A DNA stretch of 64,000 bases from Vibrio sp. JPW-9-11-11 (GCF_013369335.1 NZ_SZQJ01000004.1:667236-731235); one strand, 5' to 3'; positions 19,786 to 29,469 are shown, counted from the stretch's first letter. Program-made: numbers and translations. The notes: a model not told the origin generated them from the letters alone.

Positions 19786-21422
19786 TATTTTACCCTCTCG
19801 ACATTATCAAATGGCTGGGCATTAAACGGGCTTACTTTAAAACCGGTTAAAGACCGGTGTTGCGCCTGAAGTTGCATGCCGTGATTCAGTGGGATGACAG
19901 GAAACTCCTCATTGAGGATATTCTGGGCTTGTTTATAGAGATTGAGACGATAGCGCGGCTTATCAACTTCGAGCGCAAGGTCGAGTAAAAAGTCGAAATC
20001 AGGATTACACCAGCTCGATACATTGAGGCCCACACGGTTGGAATCGCACGACAACAAGGGACGAAGGAAATTATCAGGATCGCCGGTACTCGCTATCCAA
20101 CCAGTCAGGTAGAGGTCGACATTGCTGTCGATGTTACTGCGATCAAAACGGTCCTCGGTCAGCAGATTCAACGTGATGCCGACGTCAGCAAAATTGGCTT
20201 GGATCAGCTCTGCGGTTTTACGCGGGCTCGGGTTATACGCACGAGGCTCTAAAGGTACCAACATGCTGAGCTCTAAACCTTGACTAAAGCCCGCATCGCG
20301 CAGCAAAGCCAGCGCGTAGTTTCTATCGTAGCGTAATTGCACCACATCTTTCTGATAGGCCCATGACGATGGAGGTAATACCGAATACGCCTGACTGCCT
20401 GTGCCGTAATAGACTGAATCAAGGATATTTTGTCGATTGATGGCGTAGTTGAGCGCTTTTCTGACTCGTGCATCGTTCAAAGCTGGGTGTGATGTGTTCA
20501 CCGCCACAAAGGAGATGTTCATCGCAGGCTTTGCCAGGAGTTCGATATCACGATTTTGAGTGATCACTGGCAGTTGACTAGAGAGTGGAGAGTTCAACAC
20601 GTCGCACTCTTTACGCAGTAACTTAGCCAGCGTACCGGTACCACGTTGAGAGATATCGAATACTACTTGATTCATTTTAGGTCGACTCTTCCAGTAACCA
20701 TTGTGGCGCTTTAGCCGAATCAAATCGTTGAACTGATACTCGGCTAGATAAAACGGCCCTGTTCCTACAGGGTGACTATCGAGCATGCCTTTATCATCGC
20801 GAAGCTCTAACTGACTGGCGTATTCTTTGGAATGAATCACGGCGTGACTGGTAGCGATATTGGACAAAAATGTGTTATCGGGACGACTGAGAATAAAGGT
20901 CACTTGATGCTGGTTGCGAGCGACAACATCGACGACTAAGTTTTGAAAATCTATACCACTAAACCAAGGATAAAGGCCGTTGCCGACATAATGAAAGGGG
21001 TGGGTGGTATCTAAGACTCGGCGAAAGCTAAACACCACATCAGACGCATTCATGGCTCGTGATGGTGTAAACCAAGCCGTGGTTTGGAACTGAACGTTTT
21101 TTCGTAAAGTAAAAGTATACTCAGTTCCTGCTGGGTTAACGCTCCATTCAGACGCGAGATTCGGCACAGGACGATAGCTGTCTGAGTCGAGAGTCAGCAG
21201 AGTATCAAAAATTTGGGGGCTAAGACTCTCGGTCGTGATACCGCTGTCGACCAACTGTGGGTTAAACGTCGTTGGCCCTCCTTGACCGCAGTAGACAAAT
21301 CCTTTTTGACGAATTTTGTCGTGGTCAAGTTCTTCACCACATCCGGCCAGCAAGGCCATACCGACCAAGCTTAATGTAAACTGTATCAATGCTTTCATAG
21401 AAAGAACAAGTGTCTGAGACAA
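19785..21422 (-). CDS. sapA: peptide ABC transporter substrate-binding lipoprotein SapA
   Basis: SapA is a family 5 solute-binding protein that captures peptides in the periplasm. The conserved region includes FVYCGQGGPTTFNPQ, NASDVVFSFRRVLD, HPVGTGPFYLAEY and RVRKALNYAINRQNIL. The N terminus has a lipobox (LLAGCGEE), so this SapA would be a lipoprotein, unlike the cleaved periplasmic SapA of E. coli. Translation may start at the Met at 21398 (MKALIQFTLSL) rather than 21422. It heads the sapABCDF operon, read leftwards from a 112-base gap after pspF. Confidence 0.92.
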   Translation of the reverse strand: MSQTLVLSMKALIQFTLSLVGMALLAGCGEELDHDKIRQKGFVYCGQGGPTTFNPQLVDSGITTESLSPQIFDTLLTLDSDSYRPVPNLASEWSVNPAGTEYTFTLRKNVQFQTTAWFTPSRAMNASDVVFSFRRVLDTTHPFHYVGNGLYPWFSGIDFQNLVVDVVARNQHQVTFILSRPDNTFLSNIATSHAVIHSKEYASQLELRDDKGMLDSHPVGTGPFYLAEYQFNDLIRLKRHNGYWKSRPKMNQVVFDISQRGTGTLAKLLRKECDVLNSPLSSQLPVITQNRDIELLAKPAMNISFVAVNTSHPALNDARVRKALNYAINRQNILDSVYYGTGSQAYSVLPPSSWAYQKDVVQLRYDRNYALALLRDAGFSQGLELSMLVPLEPRAYNPSPRKTAELIQANFADVGITLNLLTEDRFDRSNIDSNVDLYLTGWIASTGDPDNFLRPLLSCDSNRVGLNVSSWCNPDFDFLLDLALEVDKPRYRLNLYKQAQNILNEEFPVIPLNHGMQLQAQHRSLTGFKVSPFNAQPFDNVERVK

Positions 21423-21534
21423 AGCGGAAATGAACTTGTCATTATGCCTTAAGATGCGAATAATTTACCACTAAATCACTGTGGTCACCAAAGCAAAACC
21501 ATAGATTTTATAGGTTAAGGAAACATATCGAGTG

Positions 21535-22527
21535 TCAACTTAAGTTGTTGAGATCGTATTTTCTCACCATTCCTCTAAATTGATGGTAGCTCAGGTTGAG
21601 CAGCTCTGCGGCCTTGCGTTGATTATATTGACTCTGTTTTAACGCTTGTTTAAGTATTCTTTGGTCTTGTTGCTCTTGCCATTGTTTATAATCTATTGGC
21701 AGCTCAACGTCGCATGGTTCTGTTGCTGTATTGCTTGAGCGAGTGCCGATTTCGTGACTCCAACTCGAGGCAAAAGGATCAAAGACCAAGTGTTCAATTG
21801 GGCTCGGTTGTGCACCGTGTTGGTAAACAGCACGTTCGACAAGATTCTTTAACTCGCGAACGTTTCCTGGCCACTGGTACTCCAATAGCTGCTGTTCGGC
21901 TTGCTGGCTAAAGCCAGCGAAGTAGTCAAACCCCAGTTCGCGGCACATCTTTATTGCGTAATGCTCTGCCAGTAGGCGGATATCTTCAAGTCGCTCTCTC
22001 AAAGGGGGAAGATGGACGACATCAAACGCGAGTCGGTCAAGTAAATCCGCTCTAAATTGCCCTTCCTGTGCCATTGTCGGAAGGTCGGCATTGGTGGCGC
22101 ATACCAGTCGAACATTGGCACTGAGCTGTTGATGTCCGCCAACGCGTTCATATTGGCCATACTCGATGACGCGCAGCAGCTTTTCTTGCACCAGTAGTGG
22201 GGCCGTAGCGAGTTCATCAAGAAACAGAGTCCCATTCTCTGCCCGCTCAAAACGGCCCTTATGACGCCCTTTGGAGCCGGTAAAAGAGCCCTGTTCATGG
22301 CCAAACAGTTCAGAATCGATCAGCCCTTCGCTAAGGCTTGAGCAGTTAAGTGAAATCAGCGGCTGGTCCCAACGTTTGGATAAATAGTGTAAGCGCTGAG
22401 CAATGAGTTCCTTGCCAGTACCGCGTTCGCCAATAATTAATACCGGGCGGTCTATGGCTGCGAGCTTGGAGACTTTATCCAGCACCGAAAGAAACGCTGG
22501 TGACTCACCAATTAGGTTTTGTTGCAT
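21535..22527 (-). CDS. pspF: sigma-54 enhancer-binding activator PspF
   Basis: PspF activates the psp operon with sigma-54 and is held inactive by PspA. Like E. coli PspF it lacks a receiver domain and starts directly with the AAA+ module: Walker A GERGTGKE, Walker B TLFLDELATAP, the arginine-finger region FRADLLDRLAFDV, and a C-terminal Fis-type HTH (NQRKAAELLNLSYHQFRGMV). The sigma-54 contact loop reads GSFTGS (residues 80-85) instead of GAFTGA. The start at 22527 is preferred over 22554 because of a GGAG ribosome site and homology. It is divergent from pspA. Confidence 0.95.
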   Translation of the reverse strand: MQQNLIGESPAFLSVLDKVSKLAAIDRPVLIIGERGTGKELIAQRLHYLSKRWDQPLISLNCSSLSEGLIDSELFGHEQGSFTGSKGRHKGRFERAENGTLFLDELATAPLLVQEKLLRVIEYGQYERVGGHQQLSANVRLVCATNADLPTMAQEGQFRADLLDRLAFDVVHLPPLRERLEDIRLLAEHYAIKMCRELGFDYFAGFSQQAEQQLLEYQWPGNVRELKNLVERAVYQHGAQPSPIEHLVFDPFASSWSHEIGTRSSNTATEPCDVELPIDYKQWQEQQDQRILKQALKQSQYNQRKAAELLNLSYHQFRGMVRKYDLNNLS

Positions 22528-22634
22528 GTGACACTCCGTGGTGAAATTTACCAAACCTTGGTTAAATTCATCATACCTTAATCATAAATACAATGCTTGT
22601 TTATTTAATTTATTGATTTTTAAGGGATAAAAAC

Positions 22635-22651
22635 TTGGCATGCTAATTGGT
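22635..22651 (+). promoter_or_regulatory. sigma-54 promoter of pspABC
   Basis: TTGGCATGCTAATTGGT matches the -24/-12 consensus YTGGCACGRNNNTTGCW with substitutions at the C of GGCAC and at the C of TTGC. It is about 75 bp before the pspA start. The AT-rich 22541-22620 stretch between it and pspF would hold the PspF enhancer sites. Confidence 0.85.
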
Positions 22652-22723
22652 ATATCGGTAGGGTAATGTAAATGATCAGAGTGACCTTAGTTCACTCTCT
22701 ATTAGATGATAAAGGAGCTCGTT

Positions 22724-23392
22724 ATGGGTATTTTCTCTCGATTTGCAGACATCGTTAATTCAAACATTAGTGCCTTATTAGATAAAGCGGAAGACCCTGA
22801 AAAAATGATCCGCCTAATTATCCAAGAGATGGAAGATACCTTGGTTGAGGTTCGCACCAATTCAGCCAAAGCTATCGCAGATAAAAAAGAGCTTTCTCGC
22901 AAAGTTGAATCTATTGAACAGGCTATCGATGAGTGGCAACAAAAGGCGACGTTAGCATTAACTAAACAGCGTGAAGATCTGGCTCGTTCTGCATTAATTG
23001 AGAAGCAAAAGCTGCAAGACGTGTTGAAAGGGTTGCACACCGAACAGACGCTGGTCAACGAGACCATTGATAAGCTCACCGGAGAAATCAGTAAACTCGA
23101 AACTAAGATCACCGAAACACGTGCTAAGCAGCAGGCGTTGGCTATTCGCAGCCAAAGCGCGTCAAACCGCCGTGATGTGCAAAAGCACCTGCATACTTCA
23201 CGTACTCATGAGGCGATGGCAAAATTTGAGCAGTACTCGCGCAAGATTGATGAAATGGAAGCAGAGGCGGATATCTACGCTCAAAGCGGTCAAGCAAAAT
23301 CGCTAGAGCAAGAGTTTGTTGAGCTGCAAGCGGAAGATGAAATAGAAAAAGAGCTGGCCAAACTGAAGCAGCAGATGGAAGATAAAAAATAA
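22724..23392 (+). CDS. pspA: phage shock protein A (PspA/IM30 family)
   Basis: PspA is a peripheral inner-membrane protein that binds damaged membranes and restrains PspF. The 222-residue sequence begins MGIFSRFADIVNSNISALLD, the amphipathic membrane-binding helix, and continues as a long coiled-coil with EDPEKMIRLIIQEMEDTLVEV. The start at 22724 follows an AAAGGAG ribosome site and is preferred to the upstream ATG at 22706. It is first of pspABC under the sigma-54 promoter. Confidence 0.97.
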   Translation: MGIFSRFADIVNSNISALLDKAEDPEKMIRLIIQEMEDTLVEVRTNSAKAIADKKELSRKVESIEQAIDEWQQKATLALTKQREDLARSALIEKQKLQDVLKGLHTEQTLVNETIDKLTGEISKLETKITETRAKQQALAIRSQSASNRRDVQKHLHTSRTHEAMAKFEQYSRKIDEMEAEADIYAQSGQAKSLEQEFVELQAEDEIEKELAKLKQQMEDKK

Positions 23393-23476
23393 TCATCCTC
23401 ATTTTTTCGCTATTTATTGTTCAGTTGGACAGTGAGAGGCTTGCTGTGCCCTCACTGTCTAGTTAAGGAGTCATCT

Positions 23477-23710
23477 ATGTCATCATTCTTGATCGCCGGC
23501 CCGCTGATGGTCTTTCTGATTTTCGTCGCGCCATTGTGGGTGTTTTTGCATTATCGTAGTAAGAAGCACACCAGTAGTGGCTTATCTCAAGACGATCTTC
23601 AACGCTTACAAGCATTATCACAAAAGGCCGAGCAAATGCAGCAGCGTGTCGATACCTTAGAACGTATTCTTGACGCAGAAACACCGAGTTGGAGGCGCCG
23701 CTATGAATAA
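23477..23710 (+). CDS. pspB: phage shock protein B
   Basis: PspB is a small inner-membrane protein that, with PspC, senses envelope stress and relieves PspA inhibition of PspF. It has one N-terminal transmembrane helix (about 5-26, PLMVFLIFVAPLWVFLHY) and a coiled-coil cytoplasmic tail (DDLQRLQALSQKAEQMQQRV) ending in WRRRYE. The length of 77 residues fits. The start at 23477 follows AAGGAG. Its stop overlaps the pspC start by eight bases. Confidence 0.94.
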   Translation: MSSFLIAGPLMVFLIFVAPLWVFLHYRSKKHTSSGLSQDDLQRLQALSQKAEQMQQRVDTLERILDAETPSWRRRYE

Positions 23711-24092
23711 ATCAGAGCTGTATCGCGACACGGTAAACGGTAAAATTACCGGTGTCTGTGCTGGCCTGGCTAACTATTTTGCGTTAGAGGTTTGGCTAGT
23801 TCGAATCTTGTTTATTTCCGCGGCGTTGCTCGGGGGGAGCTTTTTGGTTTTGCTGGCCTATATCGCTATGACTTTGATGATAGAAAAGCAGCCAGATAAT
23901 TATGTTGAGGCGATGCGATCACAACAAGAGCATAAGCTAAAGAACAAACCTTGGCAGCAAGGCCAAACACCGGACTCTTTACTCAACACTATAGAGAAAG
24001 ACTTTGACCAACTTGAAGACAAAATCCGTCACCTTGAAGCTTATGTGACGTCGGACAGGTTTAAAGTGGATCGCGAGTTTAAGTCGTTATAG
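23703..24092 (+). CDS. pspC: phage shock protein C
   Basis: PspC is the inner-membrane partner of PspB. The PspC domain starts at LYRDTVNGKITGVCAGLANYF and includes a hydrophobic pair of segments (VRILFISAALLGGSFLVLLAYIAMTLMI in two helices, residues about 32-60). A charged coiled-coil tail ends DRFKVDREFKSL. The length of 129 residues is near the E. coli value (119). No further psp gene follows; a 140-base gap separates it from the efflux genes. Confidence 0.94.
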   Translation: MNKSELYRDTVNGKITGVCAGLANYFALEVWLVRILFISAALLGGSFLVLLAYIAMTLMIEKQPDNYVEAMRSQQEHKLKNKPWQQGQTPDSLLNTIEKDFDQLEDKIRHLEAYVTSDRFKVDREFKSL

Positions 24093-24232
24093 TGGGCTTG
24101 CTCAAAAATGCGACTTTTCACTCATAAATTGGGCAAATGATTAATTTGCATAGTAATTTAACTTAATGCTGGTGGAAGTGCTTCGGCCATTCATCTATCT
24201 TGTATCTAGTCAATGCAATTGGATGAACCACT

Positions 24233-25264
24233 ATGTACAAGCCTGCCTTGTTACTTGCCATAGGCGCAGCTCTTAGCGGTTGTGGCAAGGAGCTCCCCCC
24301 TGTTCCAGAGCCGGACTCACGGCCTGCTAAATTGTTTACCGTTTCTCTTGGCAACTCACAGTTTGAGCGTAGTTTTCCCGCAACAACCGAAGCGGGGGAC
24401 AAAGTGATTTTGACCTTTCGTGTGCCTGGCCAACTGCAATCTATTGATGTCGTAGCTGGACAACCGGTAGAAAAAGGTCAAGTGTTAGCAAAGCTCAACC
24501 CTGATGAGTATTCTCTACTCGAAAAACAAGCCCAAGCTCAGTTTCGCTTAGCCGATGTTCAATACCAGCGCTACAAAAAGTTACGGGCAGACAAAGTGGT
24601 ATCAGAGCAAGACTTTGACCAAGCCAAAGCAAATCATAACTCTGCCAAAGCGACGCTAGAGCAAGCGCAAGCCAATTTAAGATACACCCAGCTTGTCGCC
24701 CCTTATGATGGCACTATCTCCTTGGTGCCTGCTGAAAATCATGAGTACATTGCGGCCAAACAAGGCGTGATGAATATTCAAACCAATCAATTGCTCAAAG
24801 TCATGTTCCTGTTGCCAGATCACTTACTAAACCGCTTTTCGCGTGGGTTAAATGTGAGTGCCAAAATGGTTTTCGATGCTTTTCCTAACAACCAATATGA
24901 TCTGACATTTCAAGAAGTGGATACTGAAGCCGATCCCAAAACTGGTTCCTACAAAGTGACCATGGTGATGGAGCGCCCTACAGACGTGGGTATTTTACCC
25001 GGCATGGCAGGAACGGTGAATGCACAGGTCGAGTCAACCGGGGCCACTAAGATCCCACCGTCAGCCTTAATGGAGCAAGATGGCCAGCATTACGTCTGGC
25101 ATGTTGATGAACAAGGCGTGGTCAGCAAAGCTGAAATTGTACTCAATGAAAAAGGTCAGGTGACCAGTGGCTTAAATGACGGCGACCAGATCATTATCTC
25201 TGGGGTTAACGGCATAACTCCGGGTATCAAAGTACGAGAATGGGTCAAGGAGCGAGGACTTTAA
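24233..25264 (+). CDS. RND efflux adaptor lipoprotein (first of two), VexI-like
   Basis: This is a periplasmic membrane-fusion protein for the RND pump encoded two genes downstream. A lipobox (ALSGCGKE, Cys17) predicts a lipoprotein. It has a barrel-sandwich half-motif (RVPGQLQSIDVVAGQPVEKGQVLAKLNP), a short coiled-coil hairpin (VSEQDFDQAKANHNSAKATL) and the second half-motif (QLVAPYDGTISLV), followed by beta-barrel domains. In V. cholerae the genes next to psp are vexIJK with two adaptors, and this locus has the same order. Assignment to VexI rests on that synteny. Confidence 0.87.
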   Translation: MYKPALLLAIGAALSGCGKELPPVPEPDSRPAKLFTVSLGNSQFERSFPATTEAGDKVILTFRVPGQLQSIDVVAGQPVEKGQVLAKLNPDEYSLLEKQAQAQFRLADVQYQRYKKLRADKVVSEQDFDQAKANHNSAKATLEQAQANLRYTQLVAPYDGTISLVPAENHEYIAAKQGVMNIQTNQLLKVMFLLPDHLLNRFSRGLNVSAKMVFDAFPNNQYDLTFQEVDTEADPKTGSYKVTMVMERPTDVGILPGMAGTVNAQVESTGATKIPPSALMEQDGQHYVWHVDEQGVVSKAEIVLNEKGQVTSGLNDGDQIIISGVNGITPGIKVREWVKERGL

Positions 25265-25265
25265 A

Positions 25266-26357
25266 ATGAAGCAATGGTTTAAATTGTGCGCCCTTTCGAC
25301 CAGTGCAATGTTGCTCGGTTGTAGCGGTGAAGCAGACTATGTTGACTTTGGTTTACCTAAAGTCAAAGTGGTTGAGGTGTCGACCAAAGATGAAACCGTA
25401 GACAAGCTCTATTTCCCAGCCGTAGCGAATGCGGCGGAGCGCTCACACTTAAGTTTCCGTGTACCTGGAGAGGTAAGCAAAATCTATGTAAAGGAAGGGG
25501 AGCACCTCAAAAAAGGTGACATGATCGCAGAGCTTGATGCCAACGATTATCAGCTCGAGGTGGATAATGCACAGGCTCGATTCAGTGTCGTAGACAGTCA
25601 GTTTAAACGCTCTCAACCTTTGGTCGAAAAAGGCTTATTGGCTAAGTCTCAATTTGATGAAATTGCGGCCAACCGCCAAATCGCGCTCGCAGAGCTAGAG
25701 CTTGCCAAGTTACGCCTTTCCTTTACCAAATTATATGCGCCTGTGGATGGCATCATCTCTCGAGTGAGTGTTGATCAATTTGAGAACATTCAAGTTGGTC
25801 AGCAAGTCGTCAATATTCACAGTGTAGAAAGTGTGGAAGTTCTGATTCAGCTTCCAGACAGGCTTTACACTAGCCAGCCGAGTCAGCAAGATTTGGCTAA
25901 CATCGATGCAGTGGTTAAGGTTCCGAGTGGCAACGAGTACTCGGCCAAAATCAAGGAATACACTACTGAGCCAGACCCTGCGACGGGCACCTTCACTGTG
26001 ACGCTCTCAATGCCTATGCCTGAGGATGAGTTCGTTCTCGATGGTATGGCGGTTGAGGTGACAGCGAATACTGGTGACAAAGGTGGGTTCAAGTTCAGTC
26101 AGGGTGTTCTTGTGCCGATTCGCGCCGTGTTTAATGATGATGGGTCGCCTATCGCACGCGAACACAAATACGTTTGGTTGGTTAACGCTGATGAAACGGT
26201 GACGAAACAGCAAGTGGTGACAGGAAATGTCAGTCGTGAACGCGTGCAAATACTTGATGGGTTGTCTGGAGATAATCAAGTCGTAATAGCGGGTATTTCC
26301 GCTTTGAGGGAAGGAATGAAAGTACAAGTGGTTGAACAGGAGGCGCACAATGAGTGA
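25266..26357 (+). CDS. RND efflux adaptor lipoprotein (second of two), VexJ-like
   Basis: This is a second membrane-fusion protein, distinct in sequence from its upstream neighbour. It carries a lipobox (MLLGCSGEA, Cys19), the biotinyl-lipoyl halves FRVPGEVSKIYVKEGEHLKKGD and KLYAPVDGIISRVSV, and a helical hairpin (LLAKSQFDEIAANRQIALAEL). It starts one base after the first adaptor's stop and overlaps the RND gene by eight bases, so the three are one transcription unit. Paired adaptors with one pump resemble P. aeruginosa TriABC and V. cholerae VexIJK. Confidence 0.87.
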   Translation: MKQWFKLCALSTSAMLLGCSGEADYVDFGLPKVKVVEVSTKDETVDKLYFPAVANAAERSHLSFRVPGEVSKIYVKEGEHLKKGDMIAELDANDYQLEVDNAQARFSVVDSQFKRSQPLVEKGLLAKSQFDEIAANRQIALAELELAKLRLSFTKLYAPVDGIISRVSVDQFENIQVGQQVVNIHSVESVEVLIQLPDRLYTSQPSQQDLANIDAVVKVPSGNEYSAKIKEYTTEPDPATGTFTVTLSMPMPEDEFVLDGMAVEVTANTGDKGGFKFSQGVLVPIRAVFNDDGSPIAREHKYVWLVNADETVTKQQVVTGNVSRERVQILDGLSGDNQVVIAGISALREGMKVQVVEQEAHNE

Positions 26358-29300
26358 ACAATCCATCAATTCGCCTCACGACGACGATAGCGTAACCGGC
26401 ATTGCCGCGTACTTTATTCGCAATCGAGTTATCAGCTGGATGATCTCTCTAATCTTTTTGATTGGCGGGGCCGCGGCATTTTTTGGCTTGGGCCGCTTAG
26501 AAGACCCTGCGTTTACCATCAAGGATGCCATGGTGGTGACCTCTTATCCTGGTGCCACGCCGCAGCAAGTCGAAGAAGAGGTGACGTACCCGCTCGAAAA
26601 GGCGATTCAACAGCTCACTTATGTCGACGAGGTTAATTCGATTTCGAGTCGAGGTTTGTCGCAAATCTCAGTGACCATGAAAAACAACTATGGTCCTGAT
26701 GATTTACCACAAATTTGGGACGAGTTGCGTCGCAAAGTCAATGACCTCAAAGGGCAATTACCTCCGGGGGTGAATGACCCGCAAGTGATCGATGACTTTG
26801 GCGACGTTTACGGAATCTTGTTGGCGGTGACTGGCGACGGTTATAGCTACAAAGAGTTGCTGGATTATGTCGACTACTTGCGCCGAGAACTCGAGCTGAT
26901 CGATGGTGTCAGTAAGGTATCGGTGTCAGGGCAGCAGCAAGAGCAAGTGTTTATCGAGATTTCGATGAAACGCTTAAGCAGTTTGGGGCTGGCGCCGCAA
27001 ACCGTGTTTAACTTGCTTTCGACACAAAACGTTGTCTCTAGCGCCGGTGCAATTCGGATTGGCGACGAGTACATTCGTATCCACCCAACCGGTGAGTTTC
27101 AAAGCGTCGATAAACTGGGGGATTTAATTATCACCGAAGCGGGCGCCCAAGGACTGATCTACTTAAAAGACGTGGCGGAGATCAAGCGTGGTTACGTGGA
27201 AGTGCCGAGCAACATCATCACTTTCAATCGTGATTTGGCGTTGAACATCGGTGTCTCCTTCGCTCAAGGTGTCAACGTAGTTGAAGTCGGTGAGCGTTTT
27301 GACCGGCGTCTCGCTGAGCTCAAATATCAACAACCCGTGGGTGTGGAAATAGCAGAAATATACAGCCAGCCCAAAGAGGTCGACAAGTCAGTAAGCGGAT
27401 TCGTGGTCAGCCTTGGTCAGGCGGTCGCGATTGTTATTATTGTCCTGCTGTTTTTTATGGGGTTGCGCTCGGGACTGCTGATTGGATTGATTTTACTGCT
27501 AACCGTGCTGGGTACTTTTATTTTTATGAAGTACTTTGCCATCGATTTACAGCGTATTTCTCTGGGGGCGTTGGTTATTGCACTTGGGATGCTGGTCGAT
27601 AACGCGATAGTAGTGGTCGAAGGGATATTGATCGGGACTCAAAAAGGACGAACCCGATTGCAAGCGGCTACCGATATCGTCACCCAAACCAAATGGCCAC
27701 TGCTTGGGGCGACCGTGATTGCGGTAACCGCCTTTGCTCCGATTGGTCTTTCTGAAGATGCGACAGGCGAATACTGTGGCACTTTATTTACCGTGCTGCT
27801 CATCTCGTTGATGCTAAGTTGGTTCACTGCAATATCTTTGACGCCATTTTTTGCCGACATCTTCTTTAAAGGCCAGAAAATGAAACAAGAGGGTGCAGAG
27901 AGTGATCCATACAATGGGATGATTTTTGTTGTATACAAAAACTTCCTCGAGTTTTGTATGAAGCGCGCATGGATAACCGTGATCGTGTTGGTATTAGGTT
28001 TGGCGGCGAGTATCGCTGGTTTTACTCAGGTTAAGCAGTCATTCTTTCCTTCATCGACAACGCCAATTTTCCAAACCGATATCTGGCTACCGGAAGGCAC
28101 AGATATTCGAGCGACCAATACCAAACTGAAAGCCTTGGCTTCTTGGCTGTCGGAGCAAGAGGGTGTAGAACACATTACCACCACGGCGGGTAAAGGTTTG
28201 CAGCGCTTTATGCTGACCTATGCGCCGGAGAAAAGTTACGCCGCGTACGGTGAAATCACTACTCGAGTTTCTAGCTACGAGCAACTGCATAAGCTGATGA
28301 GCGATTTCAGATCTCATCTCGAACAAGGCTTCCCGGAGCTGAACTATAAACTCAAGCAGATAGAACTTGGACCAGGCGGAGGTGCGAAAATAGAAGCACG
28401 AGTGATAGGTTCAGATCCGACGGTACTGCGTAGCATCGCTCGTCAAGTTGAAGATATTATGCGTGCCGACCCTGCCTCGACCAACATCCGTCATGACTGG
28501 CGCGAACGTACTAAAGTGTTAGAGCCGCAGTTTAATGAAAGCCAAGCACGTCGTTACGGTATTACTAAAGCGGATGTCGACGAGTTTTTAGCGATGTCTT
28601 TCTCAGGCACAACGGTGGGTGTCTACCGTGACGGTACCACTTTAATGCCGATCGTTGCGCGGCTGCCCGAAAGTGAACGGGTAGATATTCGTAACATCGA
28701 GGGCATGAAGATTTGGAGCCCTGCGCTGAGTGAGTATATTCCTTTACAACAAGTGACACTGGGCTACGAGCTACGTTGGGAAGACCCCATCATAGTGCGT
28801 AAAAACCGCAAGCGGATGCTTACCGTTATGGCCGACCCGGATATCTTGGGAGAAGAAACGGCCGCCACGTTGCAAAAACGTCTGATGCCGCTGGTCGAAG
28901 CCATCGAATTACCACCGGGCTATTCTCTAGAGTGGGGCGGGGAATATGAATCATCGGGTGACGCCCAAGCGTCGCTGTTTACGACCATGCCAATGGGCTA
29001 TTTGTTTATGTTCTTGGTAACGGTATTTTTGTTCAACTCGGTCAAAGAGCCGTTGATTGTTTGGTTGACTGTACCGCTTGCGATCATTGGCGTAACCACA
29101 GGACTGCTGGTTCTTGATACTCCGTTTGGGTTTATGGCGCTACTGGGCTTCTTGAGCTTATCAGGGATGCTGCTGAAAAACGGGATCGTACTGCTGGATC
29201 AGATCGAAATCGAAATGCAGTCGGGTAAAGACCCTTATGTGGCGGTTGTTGACGCAGCACTCAGTCGGGTAAGGCCTGTGTGTATGGCAGCGATCACCAC

Positions 29301-29451
29301 GATATTGGGCATGCTCCCGCTACTGCCAGACATTTTTTTCAAACCAATGGCGGTAACCATTATGTTTGGTCTCGGCTTTGCCACGATACTAACACTGATT
29401 GTCGTACCTGTGCTGTATCGTCTGTTTCACAAAGTTGAGCTACCGAGTTAG
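26350..29451 (+). CDS. RND family inner-membrane efflux pump, VexK-like
   Basis: This proton-driven RND transporter of 1033 residues exports small molecules with the two adaptors and an outer-membrane channel encoded elsewhere. The N-terminal helix precedes the porter motif DPAFTIKDAMVVTSYPGATP. Transmembrane segment 4 carries LGMLVDNAIVVVEG with the proton-relay acids. Large periplasmic loops lie at about 50-330 and 560-860. The sequence is of the hydrophobe/amphiphile-efflux type rather than the metal type. The start at 26350 has an AGGAGG ribosome site; the in-frame ATG at 26332 is less likely. Confidence 0.92.
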   Translation: MSEQSINSPHDDDSVTGIAAYFIRNRVISWMISLIFLIGGAAAFFGLGRLEDPAFTIKDAMVVTSYPGATPQQVEEEVTYPLEKAIQQLTYVDEVNSISSRGLSQISVTMKNNYGPDDLPQIWDELRRKVNDLKGQLPPGVNDPQVIDDFGDVYGILLAVTGDGYSYKELLDYVDYLRRELELIDGVSKVSVSGQQQEQVFIEISMKRLSSLGLAPQTVFNLLSTQNVVSSAGAIRIGDEYIRIHPTGEFQSVDKLGDLIITEAGAQGLIYLKDVAEIKRGYVEVPSNIITFNRDLALNIGVSFAQGVNVVEVGERFDRRLAELKYQQPVGVEIAEIYSQPKEVDKSVSGFVVSLGQAVAIVIIVLLFFMGLRSGLLIGLILLLTVLGTFIFMKYFAIDLQRISLGALVIALGMLVDNAIVVVEGILIGTQKGRTRLQAATDIVTQTKWPLLGATVIAVTAFAPIGLSEDATGEYCGTLFTVLLISLMLSWFTAISLTPFFADIFFKGQKMKQEGAESDPYNGMIFVVYKNFLEFCMKRAWITVIVLVLGLAASIAGFTQVKQSFFPSSTTPIFQTDIWLPEGTDIRATNTKLKALASWLSEQEGVEHITTTAGKGLQRFMLTYAPEKSYAAYGEITTRVSSYEQLHKLMSDFRSHLEQGFPELNYKLKQIELGPGGGAKIEARVIGSDPTVLRSIARQVEDIMRADPASTNIRHDWRERTKVLEPQFNESQARRYGITKADVDEFLAMSFSGTTVGVYRDGTTLMPIVARLPESERVDIRNIEGMKIWSPALSEYIPLQQVTLGYELRWEDPIIVRKNRKRMLTVMADPDILGEETAATLQKRLMPLVEAIELPPGYSLEWGGEYESSGDAQASLFTTMPMGYLFMFLVTVFLFNSVKEPLIVWLTVPLAIIGVTTGLLVLDTPFGFMALLGFLSLSGMLLKNGIVLLDQIEIEMQSGKDPYVAVVDAALSRVRPVCMAAITTILGMLPLLPDIFFKPMAVTIMFGLGFATILTLIVVPVLYRLFHKVELPS

Positions 29452-29469
29452 AGCACAATGTTAATTTGA

